Assembly: GCF_008634025.1 (NCBI RefSeq)
Contig: NZ_PDCM01000002.1
Span: forward strand, 806,001 to 870,000
DNA length: 64,000 bases
Reading direction: 5' to 3'
Origin: Streptomyces albofaciens JCM 4342
GTDB lineage: Bacteria; Actinomycetota; Actinomycetes; Streptomycetales; Streptomycetaceae
A model generated the notes under the pieces. The model was not told the DNA's origin. It saw nothing but the letters and a program-made list of their open reading frames with translations, and ran no database searches. This document shows, one piece after another, positions 35,701 to 43,829 of the stretch. Both the position numbers and the translations under genes were made by a program. The stretch's first letter is position 1. Every line of letters begins with the position of its first letter.

Positions 35701-36031
35701 GGAACGTGGGCGGCTGCTTCAGCATCCACAGGTGCGGGTCGGCCACGTCGGCGAACTCGGCCACCCGTAAAGTCAGCAGAGAGCCGTTCTGGATCATTTC
35801 CGCGACCGCGAAGCCGTTCGTCTCGACACTGTCGTTCTCCGGTCCGGCAAGCCGCAGGCTGTCGAGCTGATCGGGCCCGATGTCGGAGCCGCGGAGATCG
35901 ACGGTGTACTGCCCCGCGTCCCCGGTGCGTGCCGCCCGGCCGATGCGCTGCCAGCGAGGCTGCTTGCCCGCACCGCCTTCCACATTGACCCACTCGCCGA
36001 GCGCCGTGACGATCTCGTCGCGCCAGCCCAC
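32735..36031 (-). CDS. SF1 helicase-phospholipase D fusion, Mokosh type II-like
   Basis: 1098 residues. A UPF1/COG1112-type helicase has Walker A 'WGPPGTGKTT' (near 170-177), a long Ala/Glu/Arg-rich coiled coil (about 240-500) inserted in the first core, 'LVDEAGAATLPE' near 584, 'GDFMQLGAVIP', 'TAHKFQGREFDIVVFDT' and 'NVAVTRVKTRLYVIAS'. A C-terminal PLD nuclease domain has one complete HKD motif, 'HQKIAVIDERTVMLGSLN' (near 994). A CDRC/CYAPAC zinc ribbon ends it. Single-gene helicase plus PLD is the layout of the antiphage protein MkoC. Codon 88 is TTA. Start GTG 36031 has GGGGGAC before it; GTG 36118 is possible but a TAAATT box lies between. Confidence 0.82.
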   Translation of the reverse strand: MGWRDEIVTALGEWVNVEGGAGKQPRWQRIGRAARTGDAGQYTVDLRGSDIGPDQLDSLRLAGPENDSVETNGFAVAEMIQNGSLLTLRVAEFADVADPHLWMLKQPPTFLVEALRDGISGLAEHPLAAALAAGRLGGAPAHEADPPGFHPAQCDAYRACLGEGIYLVWGPPGTGKTTVLKRAIGDLIARGDRVLLVSATNIAVDNALLGVVRAKQHGPGDIVRVGPPHLREVAEDASVSLPLMVKARLADTAARRSALEAELVEIKHRAEQLATLDGGLAGFDSAAYFAALKLLRTPGEDLASARARCEAAGRRLADSESAYRDALTAAETAAARDKAAEASRAQWREVDRLSEEAVQVRKAAEHREAAALLAEGACDSLRQELAGIADKGAVKKWRLREKTGELQRQLADAERAAASAERSATAARATATTHIEALDARIAALADTIALTREQAADLAADVQARLAAEREAGRHYDRCKEDKARAEKAAERAQRASELTERAEQQGWPARFALAGRLRPVVVADSARRPELEKQYQEVQEEYERLARDAQSEIIKSAKLVATTLARFRTNRAVFEGPYDVVLVDEAGAATLPEVLLATGKAGRTAVLLGDFMQLGAVIPPELKAHERADIKRWLLPDVFQHCGIAEPSDAQAHPACITLTQQHRFGPAVMGLANRLAYGGVLTGGGQTQAARPADDPEIVLIDTDGLHELARAHLTGSRSGWWPAGSLIARALVELHHELGEETGIVTPYRVQSDATLEALRDVEGPGGGALAEVGTAHKFQGREFDIVVFDTVEGGAGSRELWMACAHLQPAASSWPRDGVRLFNVAVTRVKTRLYVIASGERVKNAKPGSALAQLAALIGTRRGVRVLQAKSLITPPTAPPAFRGEFGTALAEVLSRHVEVTEIDDERDFYRTFTEEIRHARHSLWLWAPWVAKRVSSLLPELRKAADRGVRIRVFIRDDTDQLQKKPANQKLIADLRTIVDVVVPMNVMHQKIAVIDERTVMLGSLNVLSQSWTREVMLTMRGAHFARKLLEHEHAAAFAAPPRCDRCRGKEIEIRRRQNGTWVWRCYAPACKTTPKGGTNAWTQNIRLGRAR

Positions 36032-36215
36032 GTGCCAGTCCCCCGTCCCCGTCTGTGGTCCTCGTGTCCCCGGCGGCAAATTTACCCACGCCGACGAAGT
36101 GACATACGGCGGAGCCACCAGCGGGCAGCCAGAACTGGATGGATCTCACCGGAGCCGGCTCCAGTCAGCCGGTGCCCTGGCAGAATCGCGGGTTCTCGGG
36201 ACGCACGTCATCCGG

Positions 36216-36267
36216 CCAGGTCCTCCCGGCCGAAGTGTCGACCAGGTCCTCCCGGTCGAAGTGTTGA
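36216..36267. repeat. 26-bp tandem duplication
   Basis: The unit beginning CCAGGTCCTCCCGG is present twice, 36216-36241 and 36242-36267, with two T-for-C type differences. Noncoding. Confidence 0.8.
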
Positions 36268-36811
36268 TGGCCTGCTGCTTCGTGAGCGGCTCCTTTGAAG
36301 GGGCCATCGGCGCAACTTCGCGCGCGTGCGGAGCTACCCCGTCATCGGGCCCCTCTTCCCCCCACCGGACTGTCGGTCCCCGCGTACGAAGCCGAACCCC
36401 TGGACCACCAGCAGACGAAGAGCCTGCTCGTGTCGAACTCGCCGAAGAAGCGTGAGCTTTTCCGGGCCTCCAGAAAGAGGCGTTGGCGTCTGACCTGGGC
36501 TTTGGACCGTAAGGCGTCTTCCGGTCGCCCTACTCAGAACCGTCCCGGCCGACATCCGAAGCTGTCCGGGCGGAACAAGGCTGCATCCTCGCTCCACTTC
36601 CGCACGCCTCGCAACGGCAAGCGCACGCACCAGGGCCCCGGCCTCCCTGCGGGAAGCCACCCCTGACTCCCGGAAGACACGGAGCGAAACCATGAAGCTG
36701 CGCGGGTGACACCACAGCCGCCCGGGTCGGACGATCCCCCGCGTCGCCCGACCCGGGCAGCTCGACCGGAGTCCTGGCCGCGTCGGGGCGGACATCCGGA
36801 GACCCGCTGAG

Positions 36812-36829
36812 TATATTGGCTCCCAGCCA
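36812..36829 (+). promoter_or_regulatory. -10 box and palindromic operator of the TetR gene
   Basis: TATATT (36812-36817) fits a -10 hexamer. Overlapping it is TGGCT-CCC-AGCCA (36817-36829), a 5-bp inverted repeat with a 3-base centre. It lies 22 bp before the TetR start, where an autorepressor operator is expected. Confidence 0.5.
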
Positions 36830-36850
36830 GTCAACGCAGGAGTTAACAGC

Positions 36851-37633
36851 ATGTCCCCCCGCAGCCCCTCGGTCAATGAAGAGTTGCGGCGGCGTTCCCG
36901 GGAGCGCTTGTTGCAGGCGACCGTCGAGCTGGTGGACGAGCGCGGGTACGAGGCGACGACGCTCGGGGACATCGCCTGCCGTGCCGGTTCGGCGCGCGGG
37001 CTGATCTCGTACTACTTCCCGGGCAAGCGGCAGCTGCTGCAGTCCGCCGTGCACCGGCTGATGCACCGCTCGCTGCAAGCGGCCCTGGAGCGCGAACCCG
37101 TACCGACGGGCGAGGACGCGGGCCGGGAGCTGCTGGCGCGGGCGATCGACGCGATCCTGGGGCTGGCGCAGGAGCGTCCGCTGCTGATGCGTACGCACAT
37201 GGCCGGGATTCTGACGGCGGAAGGTTTCATCCAGTGTCCCGAGCAGCAGCGGCTGGCGTTCCTGCTGCGTGACACGGTCGAGCGGTACGGCTCGAAGGAC
37301 GCGGACACGGACTACCGGCTGCTACGGGCGTTGCTGATGGGGTCGGTGGTGGCGGTGCTGCTGCCCGGGGCGCCCATGCCCGCCGCGCGGCTGCGGGCCG
37401 AGCTGTTCCAGCGGTACGGCCTCGACTGGGAGCTGGGGGTGCCGCCGAGCGAAGGTCCGGAGCCGCCGCTGGAAGGCCCGCCGCCGCTGCTGACTCCGAC
37501 GCCGGCGGGTCCCACGCCGCTGCCCGGCCCGCCACCGGCCGGTCCGCCCACGCCGCCCGGCCCGTCGACCGCCGCTTCTCGGACACTTCCCGGCCCGCCC
37601 CCGGCCGATTCGCCCGCCGCGGCGGAGGGGTAG
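36851..37633 (+). CDS. TetR-family regulator with proline-rich tail
   Basis: 260 residues. The N-terminal helix-turn-helix is 'RERLLQATVELVDERGYEAT' with 'TLGDIACRAGSARGLISYYF' as recognition part (about 18-62). The ligand domain runs to about residue 195. The last 60 residues are almost entirely Pro, Gly, Ala, Ser and Thr ('GPPPLLTPTPAGPTPLPGPP'), unusual for the family and likely disordered. The ATG at 36851 follows AGGAG. Its probable operator is a palindrome over its own -10. The next gene, fprA-like, is on the same strand 241 bp later and may be a target. Confidence 0.85.
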   Translation: MSPRSPSVNEELRRRSRERLLQATVELVDERGYEATTLGDIACRAGSARGLISYYFPGKRQLLQSAVHRLMHRSLQAALEREPVPTGEDAGRELLARAIDAILGLAQERPLLMRTHMAGILTAEGFIQCPEQQRLAFLLRDTVERYGSKDADTDYRLLRALLMGSVVAVLLPGAPMPAARLRAELFQRYGLDWELGVPPSEGPEPPLEGPPPLLTPTPAGPTPLPGPPPAGPPTPPGPSTAASRTLPGPPPADSPAAAEG

Positions 37634-37874
37634 AGCAGGGGGAGGGAGAAGGGGGCCGGTTTCGCGCGCGCCCGCCTCGGACTCGTGCTCTCACCTCCGG
37701 GGTGGGCAGCTCAGGTCGCTCTCGCGGTCGACGAACGTTTCCCGTACGAGCCGCACCCGGCCGACGCGCCCGGCCCGAACCCCTCGCATGCCCGTCCGCC
37801 AACCCCGGCAGCACACCTCCCGCGCCTCCCACGCCGGTGCGATCCTGGGAGTATTCCGCGGGAAGGGGCCTCTC

Positions 37875-39281
37875 GTGCTTCGTGTCGCAGTGATCGGGTC
37901 GGGACCCAGTGGCGTCTACACCGCTCAGGCGCTGGTCGGGCAGGAAGCCGTGCCGGACGTCGAGGTGTATGTGCTCGACCGGCTGCCGTGCCCGTACGGG
38001 CTGGTCCGCTACGGGGTCGCGCCCGACCACGAGAAGATCAAGTCGTTGCAGCACAACCTCCGTACGGTGCTGGAGCATCCGCGCGTGCGCTTCCTGGGCA
38101 ACGTCGACGTGGGAGCCGGCGGGCTGGACCCGCGGGAGCTGCGGCGGCTGTTCCACGCGGTGGTGTACTGCGTGGGGGCCGCCACCGACCGGCACCTGGG
38201 CATCCCGGGCGAGGAACTGCCCGGCAGCCACTCCGCGACCGGCTTCGTCTCCTGGTACAGCGCGCACCCGGACGCGGCGGGCGACAGTTTCCCGCTGGCC
38301 GCGCGCTCGGCGGTGGTGATCGGGGTGGGCAACGTCGCGGTGGACGTGGCGCGGGTCCTCGCCCGTGGGGCGGACGAACTGGCGCGTACGGACGTGCCGC
38401 AGGCGGCGCTCGGCGCGCTCGCGGAGAGCCGGATCGAGGAGGTGTGGATGGTGGGGCGGCGGGGGCCGTCGCAGGCCAAGTTCACCACCAAGGAGCTGCG
38501 GGAACTGGGCACGCTGCCGGGCGCGGACGTGGTCGTACGGCCCGAGGAGCTGGCACTGGACCCGGCGTACGGCGACTCCGCCGGGCTGCCCGCGGTGAAC
38601 CGCCGCAACGTGGAGGTGCTGCGCGGCTGGGCCGGACAGGCGGGCGGAGAGGTGAGAGGAGAAGCGGAAGGAGCGGAGGTGGGGGCGCCGGGGGGTGGGT
38701 ACGGCAAGCGCCGCCGGATCCACCTGCGGTTCTTCCTCCGGCCCGTCGAGATCCTCGGCGACCCGGTGTCGGGGGTGCGCGGGGTGCGCTTCGAGCGGAC
38801 CGTGCCGGACGGGTCGGGCGGGGTCATGGGTACCGGGCAGTACGAGGAGATCGCGGCGCAGTTGGTGCTGCGCTCGGTCGGGTACAAGGGGACGCCGCAG
38901 CCGGGCCTGCCGTTCGACGCGGCGACCGGCACGGTGCCACACGCGGAGGGGCGGGTGCTGCGGGACGGCGCGCCCTCCCCCGGTGAGTACGTGGCGGGGT
39001 GGATCAAGCGCGGCCCGACCGGGGTGATCGGCACCAACCGGCCGTGCGCGAAGCAGACCGTGGCCGCGTTGCTGGCGGACGCGGAGGCCCTGGCGCGCCG
39101 GCCGCTGCCGGACGATCCGGTGGCCGAGCTGCGGCGGGCGGGGCAGCGGCCGGTGCGCTGGCCCGGCTGGTTGCGCATCGAGGCGGCGGAGGCCGCGCTC
39201 GGCCGCGAGCTGGGGCGGACGACCGTGAAGATCGCCGACTGGCCGGGGCTGCTGGTGGCGGCCGCGGACGGGGAGCGCTGA
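37875..39281 (+). CDS. FprA-like ferredoxin/adrenodoxin-type NADP reductase
   Basis: 468 residues of the adrenodoxin-reductase family. FAD motif 'VAVIGSGPSGVYTAQAL' is at the N-terminus, 'PYGLVRYGVAPDHEKIKSL' is the diagnostic block, 'VVIGVGNVAVDVARVLAR' is the NADP motif, and 'GWIKRGPTGVIGTNRPCAKQ' the C-terminal FAD signature. It moves electrons from NADPH to ferredoxins, often for P450s. A variable Gly/Glu-rich insertion sits near residue 265. The GTG at 37875 follows AAGGGG with 7 bases; earlier in-frame starts have no site. P450 genes occur elsewhere in the window, but no pairing is shown. Confidence 0.9.
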   Translation: MLRVAVIGSGPSGVYTAQALVGQEAVPDVEVYVLDRLPCPYGLVRYGVAPDHEKIKSLQHNLRTVLEHPRVRFLGNVDVGAGGLDPRELRRLFHAVVYCVGAATDRHLGIPGEELPGSHSATGFVSWYSAHPDAAGDSFPLAARSAVVIGVGNVAVDVARVLARGADELARTDVPQAALGALAESRIEEVWMVGRRGPSQAKFTTKELRELGTLPGADVVVRPEELALDPAYGDSAGLPAVNRRNVEVLRGWAGQAGGEVRGEAEGAEVGAPGGGYGKRRRIHLRFFLRPVEILGDPVSGVRGVRFERTVPDGSGGVMGTGQYEEIAAQLVLRSVGYKGTPQPGLPFDAATGTVPHAEGRVLRDGAPSPGEYVAGWIKRGPTGVIGTNRPCAKQTVAALLADAEALARRPLPDDPVAELRRAGQRPVRWPGWLRIEAAEAALGRELGRTTVKIADWPGLLVAAADGER

Positions 39282-39411
39282 GCGGGTGCCGGACGGGACG
39301 GCGACGGCGAGCGCTGAGCGGGCGATGGGCGGGACGGCGGTCACCGAGCGGGCCGGACGCGACGAGCACGCAGTGGACGCCGGACGGGGCGGCGCGGGCG
39401 GGCGCGGCCGC

Positions 39412-39780
39412 TCAGTCGCCCAGCCGCTCGTCCTGGAGTTCCGCCGCCTCCAGGACCCGTTCGAGCAGGCCGGGGAAGAGCGCGTCCAGGTCGGCGCGGC
39501 GCAGCCCGTTCATCTTGGCCGTACCGCGGTAGATCTGGCTGATGACGCCGTGTTCGCGCAGCACCCGGTAGTGGTGCGTACAGGTGGACTTGCTGACCGG
39601 CAGCTCGATGCCGGCGCAGGACAGTTCGCCCTCGGCCGCGGCGAGACAGCGGACGATCCGCAGCCGCATCGGGTCGGCCAGCGCGTGCAGCACGTCTTCG
39701 AGGCGGATCGCCGTGACGTCCGGGTGGTCCAGGACGCGGGCACCGGGCCGGTCGGCTGATGGCGTCGTGGTGGTCGTCAT
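39412..39780 (-). CDS. ArsR-family winged-helix regulator
   Basis: 122 residues: 'VLHALADPMRLRIVRCLAAA' starts the winged-helix domain and 'VSKSTCTHHYRVLREHGVIS' is the recognition helix with a wing 'RGTAKMNGLRRADLDALFP'. No paired-Cys metal site of the ArsR type is evident (only Cys near 45, 54 and 66). It therefore more probably senses an organic ligand or redox change. ATG 39780. Its promoter carries an inverted repeat, so autoregulation is likely. It converges on the FprA-like gene. Confidence 0.85.
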   Translation of the reverse strand: MTTTTTPSADRPGARVLDHPDVTAIRLEDVLHALADPMRLRIVRCLAAAEGELSCAGIELPVSKSTCTHHYRVLREHGVISQIYRGTAKMNGLRRADLDALFPGLLERVLEAAELQDERLGD

Positions 39781-39854
39781 GGCAGCTCCTGGAAGTCGGC
39801 TCCGGACGGTCGATCCGCAGCCGCGGATCTATGGGGTTCTCGGGCGGGATCTCT

Positions 39855-39882
39855 ATTGTACGAGGAACGTCGTATTTTGACA
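39855..39882 (-). promoter_or_regulatory. Promoter and operator of the ArsR-family gene
   Basis: On the minus strand TGTCAA (39882-39877) and TACAAT (39860-39855) are 16 bp apart, a good -35/-10 pair. TACGA-6 nt-TCGTA (39859-39874) is a perfect inverted repeat inside the promoter spacer, as expected for a repressor site. The remaining 39883-40155 shows no gene. Confidence 0.6.
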
Positions 39883-40155
39883 TCCTCCCAGGACGGAGGC
39901 GGTGCGCCGGGCCATGGCCGGGCGGATCCTCGGGGCGGCGGGCTGACGCGCGCTCAGCCGCCGCCGTACCGCTGACATGTACGCGGTCTTGCGGGGCACC
40001 CGTGGCGAAGGGGTGAACTGCCCGGCGCCGCCGGGCCTCCGGAGCCGTTCGGGGGAACGAGTGAGCAGCGAACGAGGAACGACCGATCACGATCGCCGGA
40101 CCGCGACGCCGTCGCCGGTTACCGTCGGAGGCTCGATGACACCCAGGACCCACCC

Positions 40156-41160
40156 GTGACCGGCGCGTGGTGGCCCCTTCCGCGCAGGGACCGGGCCCTG
40201 CCGGGGCCCGAACGGCATCCCGCCCTCCGGCGGCTTTCCCGCCGGCCGCTCTCCCCCCGGCGGCTGTCCCGTACGCAGCCGTCCCGTATCCAGCCTTCCC
40301 GCACGCAGCCTGCCCGTACGCAGCGCTCCCGTACACCGTCGCCCCAGCCGCGACCGCCGCACCGCCCGGCACCTCGTCCGCCCGCCTTCGGCCACCCGAC
40401 CGCCGCGCCGGGCGACCGCGCGGCGCACGACCCCGCGCCGGGCCCGGCCGCACGCGTGGGACGGTCCCTCCTCGCGCAGTGGCGCCGCGTCGCCGGCCCG
40501 ACCTGGGCCGCGTTGCGCCGTCGCCGGCTGGCCGCCGTACCGCTCACCACGGCCTCCGTACTCCTCGTGATCACCTGTCATGCCCTCGTCCTGACGGACA
40601 CCGGCTCCCGGCTGGTCTGGGCGCTCGGCGGGGTGCGGGGCGACGTTCCGCTCTGGCTGGTGCTGCCGCGGCTGCCGCTGTCGCTCTTCGCGCCCGCGCC
40701 GGGGCTGCCGTGGTGGGGCGCCCTCGCCCAGGTGATCGTGATCTTCGGGGTGGCCGAGTGCGTCCTCGGTACGGTGCGCACGGCGGCCGTCTCCCTGGTC
40801 GTCACGGCGGCGGCGACGCTGTTCGCCCGTTTCCTGCTCACCCTCGGCCCCGGCCACCCGCTGGCGGTCCCCCCGGACGAGGCGATGCTGGCCGACACGG
40901 GGCCGTCCGCCGCCGTGGTGGGGCTGCTGATCTGTGTCGGCTGGGCCTGCCGGGCCCCTCTGCTGATCTACGGAACGGTGCTGACCTTCTCCCTGGAATG
41001 CGCGCTGACCTCCACCCTCTCCAGCCGCGCCCACCTGGGCGGCATCGCCGCCGCGCTCCTGTGCGCCGCGGTGACCTGCCGTGCTCACGCCCGCGCGGCC
41101 ACCGCTCCCCCCGCGGCCGCCCCCTCCTCCGCGACCGCCCCGAGCGGACGCGACGCCTGA
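40156..41160 (+). CDS. Rhomboid-like integral membrane protein
   Basis: 334 residues. The first 110 are basic, Pro/Arg-rich and contain a five-residue repeat (RTQPS/RIQPS/RTQPA) coded by a 15-bp minisatellite at about 40269-40334. Then six or so membrane segments follow: 'VPLTTASVLLVITCHALVL', 'WWGALAQVIVIFGVAECVL', 'AAVSLVVTAAATLFARFLL' and others. 'DTGPSAAVVGLLIC' resembles the rhomboid GxSx serine region and 'SRAHLGGIAAALLCA' the His segment. Streptomyces carry many such 'rhomboid-like' proteins of unproven protease activity. The GTG start at 40156 is not firmly supported. Confidence 0.7.
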   Translation: MTGAWWPLPRRDRALPGPERHPALRRLSRRPLSPRRLSRTQPSRIQPSRTQPARTQRSRTPSPQPRPPHRPAPRPPAFGHPTAAPGDRAAHDPAPGPAARVGRSLLAQWRRVAGPTWAALRRRRLAAVPLTTASVLLVITCHALVLTDTGSRLVWALGGVRGDVPLWLVLPRLPLSLFAPAPGLPWWGALAQVIVIFGVAECVLGTVRTAAVSLVVTAAATLFARFLLTLGPGHPLAVPPDEAMLADTGPSAAVVGLLICVGWACRAPLLIYGTVLTFSLECALTSTLSSRAHLGGIAAALLCAAVTCRAHARAATAPPAAAPSSATAPSGRDA

Positions 41161-41209
41161 CGGCCCGGCCCGTACACAGAGGGGTGCCCCGGAGGCTAGA
41201 CTCGAACAT

Positions 41210-41539
41210 GTGAGCGAACTGCCCCCTGACCTGCCGCGCCTCCGCACCTTGGAGACGTGGCTGCGCCTGCAGCTCACCGCGGTCCGGGCCCGTATCCAGT
41301 TCCTCGAACAGCAGGAGCGGAACCGTCCCGCGCCGGTGCGGCCGCCGCGGCCCGACTGGCTGCTGGAGACCGAGCGGCTCGGCGGCCGCAACGGGCGCCC
41401 CGTCCGCGTCCATACGGGCGGGTGCGGCCAGGCGCGCGGCCGGGCCATCAGCCGCGAGCAGGCGGTGGACGCCCTCGGGCAGGGTGTGGAGGCGTGTTAC
41501 GGCTGCCGTCCGGACACGGAGCTGGGGATTCTGGGCTGA
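41210..41539 (+). CDS. DUF6233-type small protein
   Basis: 109 residues. 'LRTLETWLRLQLTAVRARIQ' predicts a coiled helix; 'RPPRPDWLLETERLGGRNGR' and 'VHTGGCGQARGRAISREQAV' with 'ACYGCRPDTELGIL' follow. This pattern is common in Streptomyces small proteins (DUF6233), function unknown. Three Cys near the end could bind metal. The GTG at 41210 has GGAGG 12 bases upstream. Confidence 0.75.
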   Translation: MSELPPDLPRLRTLETWLRLQLTAVRARIQFLEQQERNRPAPVRPPRPDWLLETERLGGRNGRPVRVHTGGCGQARGRAISREQAVDALGQGVEACYGCRPDTELGILG

Positions 41540-41605
41540 GAGCCCGTGCCATACCCCCGGCCCGGCGGCGACCGCCGTGCACGGTCGGCTTCGGCCGGCA
41601 TGCCG

Positions 41606-42997
41606 TTACGGGCGCGGGCGGGCGCGCACGGTGGCGATCAGCGGCACGGCCGGCTGGAGGACCAGGCCCACGCGAGGCGGCACGTCCTTCGGCGTGACGT
41701 CCAGGCGGAAGCGCTGGGCCACGGCGGCGACGAGCAGAGTCGCTTCCATCTGGGCGAACCGGGCGCCGATACAGCCGCGGGAGCCGCCGCCGAACGGGAA
41801 CCAGGCGTGTTCGGGGATGATGTCAGGGGCACCGTCGCCCCAGCGTTCGGGACGGAACGCCGTGGGGTCGCGGAACCAGCGCGGATCCCGGTGGGCCGTC
41901 CACTGGCTGCACCACACCACCGTACCGGCGGGGATGGCGCGGCCGCCCAGGACGACGCCCTGCCCGGCCTCGGCGGGGACGAGCCAGACCGGCGGATACA
42001 TCCGCAGGCTCTCCTTGACGATCTGCCGGGTCCAGACGAGCTGTTCGCAGTCCTCGGCGGTGGCCGGCCGGCCGCCCAGGACGCGGTCGAGTTCGTCCTC
42101 CAGCCGGGCCCGCGCCCCCGGCGACCGGGACAGCAGGTACCAGATCCACGTCAGCGCGGTGGAGGTCGTCTCATGGCCGGCCGCCCAGAGCGTCACCGCC
42201 TCGTCCCGTACCTCCCTGGCGGACAGCGGGCGCCCTTCCTCGTCCCGCGCCGCGAGCAGCCGGGTCAGCAGGTCGCCGTCCCGGCCGGGCCCGCCGTCCG
42301 CGCCGGCGCCGTCCCCGGTGTCCGCCCCGGCCCGCCGCGCGCCGATCAGCCGCCGCATCTCGGCGTCGATGACGGCGACGGCGTCGAGATGCCGTCGGCG
42401 GTAGGGCAGGGGCACCCAGTCCGGGAGGACGAGCGGAAGGCCCCGGATCTCGGTGGCGATCGCGCGTTCGGCCGCCGCCATCGCGGCACCGAGGTCACGG
42501 GTCCGGTCCCCGAGGTCGCTGCCGAACAGCGTACGGAGCACGACGCGCTGGGTGACGAGCGTCATCTCCCGTTGCAGGTCGAAGCGGTCGCCGTCGCGCC
42601 AGCGGCCGACCGCCCCGAGGGCGCTGTCGACCATGACGGGGGCGAAGCGGCGGACCTGGCGGGGGCGGACGGCCGGCTGGACCATCCCGCGCTTGCGGCG
42701 CCACTCGGGCCCCGCGGTGAGCAGGACGCTGTCGCCGACGAGTTGCCGCACGGCCCAGCCGATCCGCAGGACGTCGAAGGCGCCGTCCCGGGAGCGGAGG
42801 AATTCGGCGATGTGCTGCGGGTGGGAGAGGAACAGGCTGCGCCGCGGGCCGAGGGACCAGGTCACGGCGTCGCCGAACTCGTCCCGCAGCCGGGTCAGGA
42901 ACGTCAGCGGGTCCTTACCGAAGGCGGGCAGGTTTCCGAGCCACGGCAGGCCGCGCGGGCCGCGCACGGGACGGAGCGGGAGGGTCTGCGCGGGCAC
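41606..42997 (-). CDS. Cytochrome P450 (class like CYP183/CYP110 oxidases)
   Basis: 463 residues. I-helix 'WAAGHETTSTALTW' is canonical; ExxR is in 'IVKESLRMYPP'; 'FRPERW' follows and the haem ligand is in 'FPFGGGSRGCIGARFAQME'. Length and the 'PPVWLVPAEAG' loop are like eukaryotic-style bacterial P450s that oxidise terpenes or fatty acids (pentalenene-oxygenase type). No terpene cyclase is adjacent. GTG 42995-42997 follows GGAGGAACC. It runs opposite to its neighbours and seems to be a single-gene unit. Bases 42998-43311 hold only its promoter. Confidence 0.88.
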   Translation of the reverse strand: MPAQTLPLRPVRGPRGLPWLGNLPAFGKDPLTFLTRLRDEFGDAVTWSLGPRRSLFLSHPQHIAEFLRSRDGAFDVLRIGWAVRQLVGDSVLLTAGPEWRRKRGMVQPAVRPRQVRRFAPVMVDSALGAVGRWRDGDRFDLQREMTLVTQRVVLRTLFGSDLGDRTRDLGAAMAAAERAIATEIRGLPLVLPDWVPLPYRRRHLDAVAVIDAEMRRLIGARRAGADTGDGAGADGGPGRDGDLLTRLLAARDEEGRPLSAREVRDEAVTLWAAGHETTSTALTWIWYLLSRSPGARARLEDELDRVLGGRPATAEDCEQLVWTRQIVKESLRMYPPVWLVPAEAGQGVVLGGRAIPAGTVVWCSQWTAHRDPRWFRDPTAFRPERWGDGAPDIIPEHAWFPFGGGSRGCIGARFAQMEATLLVAAVAQRFRLDVTPKDVPPRVGLVLQPAVPLIATVRARPRP

Positions 42998-43311
42998 GGT
43001 TCCTCCAGACGTGGCGAGGCCGGGAGACTTGGCGGCTCCTCGACGGCGGCGCCGGGCGGGAACCTGTCCGCCGCCGGTCTCCGCGGCGAAGTGCGGAGCG
43101 CGCGGGCCGACGCCTGGATGTTTTCCCGGGCGCATGTCACCGACACCCCGGGGCCGCACCTCACTTCCACCGGGGGACGACATCCGGTCCCACTCGGCGC
43201 CCGCGCCCGCCAGGGACGCGGTTCCTCCGGAACGACGAACGGCTCCCGTGGCGCGAAACTCACCCGTTCGACGACATGCGCGGACAGTAATCGATTCACT
43301 ACTCTTCGCAT

Positions 43312-43692
43312 ATGAGCCATGGGGGACGCCGCTCGGCCCACGATGGCCGTCCGAGGCGCCGGACCCGGCTGCGGGCCGGTGTCCTGATGCTGGTCGCCGT
43401 GCTGATGGCGCTGTGCGGTACGGCGCCCGCGGCGTGCGCACCGGCCCCGGGGCAGTCCGAGGTCACCGCCGCTTCGGCCGAACTCGCCGCCGACGACAGC
43501 GTTCCCCAGGCGGCCGGCCCCCGGGCGGCCCGGGCCGGACGTACGGACCGCTCCCCCACGGCGCAGGCCCTCACCCCGTCGCTGCCGCACCGCCCCGCGC
43601 CTGCCGACCTCCTAGCCCGCCGGGCCGATCCGATGCCGGGCGTACGCAACGACGCCAACGCCCGCGCGCACCACACCGTGCTGCGCTGCTGA
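43312..43692 (+). CDS. Hypothetical small secreted or membrane protein
   Basis: 126 residues: a basic N-terminus, one hydrophobic segment 'AGVLMLVAVLMALCGTAPAA' (about 22-42) that may be a signal peptide or lipobox-like 'APAACAP', then a low-complexity Ala/Pro/Arg tail. No family recognised. It lies upstream of a second small gene and the ctaD paralogue on the same strand. Confidence 0.5.
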   Translation: MSHGGRRSAHDGRPRRRTRLRAGVLMLVAVLMALCGTAPAACAPAPGQSEVTAASAELAADDSVPQAAGPRAARAGRTDRSPTAQALTPSLPHRPAPADLLARRADPMPGVRNDANARAHHTVLRC

Positions 43693-43829
43693 CCGCGCCA
43701 CGTTCCCGCCACGCTCCGAAGCCACCGGTCCATACGGAACCCGTCGGCGCGGCGCGCCCTGACGGCGCGCACCGGAGAGGCGCGAACGCTCCCGCACACC
43801 GCAGCAGCGATCAGCAGGAGAGGTGCGTC

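Larger units (their letters stand above)
36032..36850. other. Intergenic region between the helicase and TetR genes
   Basis: About 820 bases without a supportable gene. The helicase promoter candidate (TAAATT on the minus strand near 36077-36082) is at the left end and the TetR promoter/operator at the right end. A 26-bp tandem duplication occupies 36216-36267. Short frames between 36295 and 36666 are basic and low in complexity and match nothing I know. Confidence 0.55.

Noticed and set aside
36295..36666. Possible group II intron tail or small basic protein
   Set aside because: A GGGGGAAGAGGGG-like stretch on the minus strand recalled intron ends, but no reverse transcriptase, domain V or boundaries could be recognised.
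42453..43829. Long frame running into the small gene at 43830
   Set aside because: It is antisense to the P450 and lacks a ribosome-binding site; only the part from ATG 43830 looks real.
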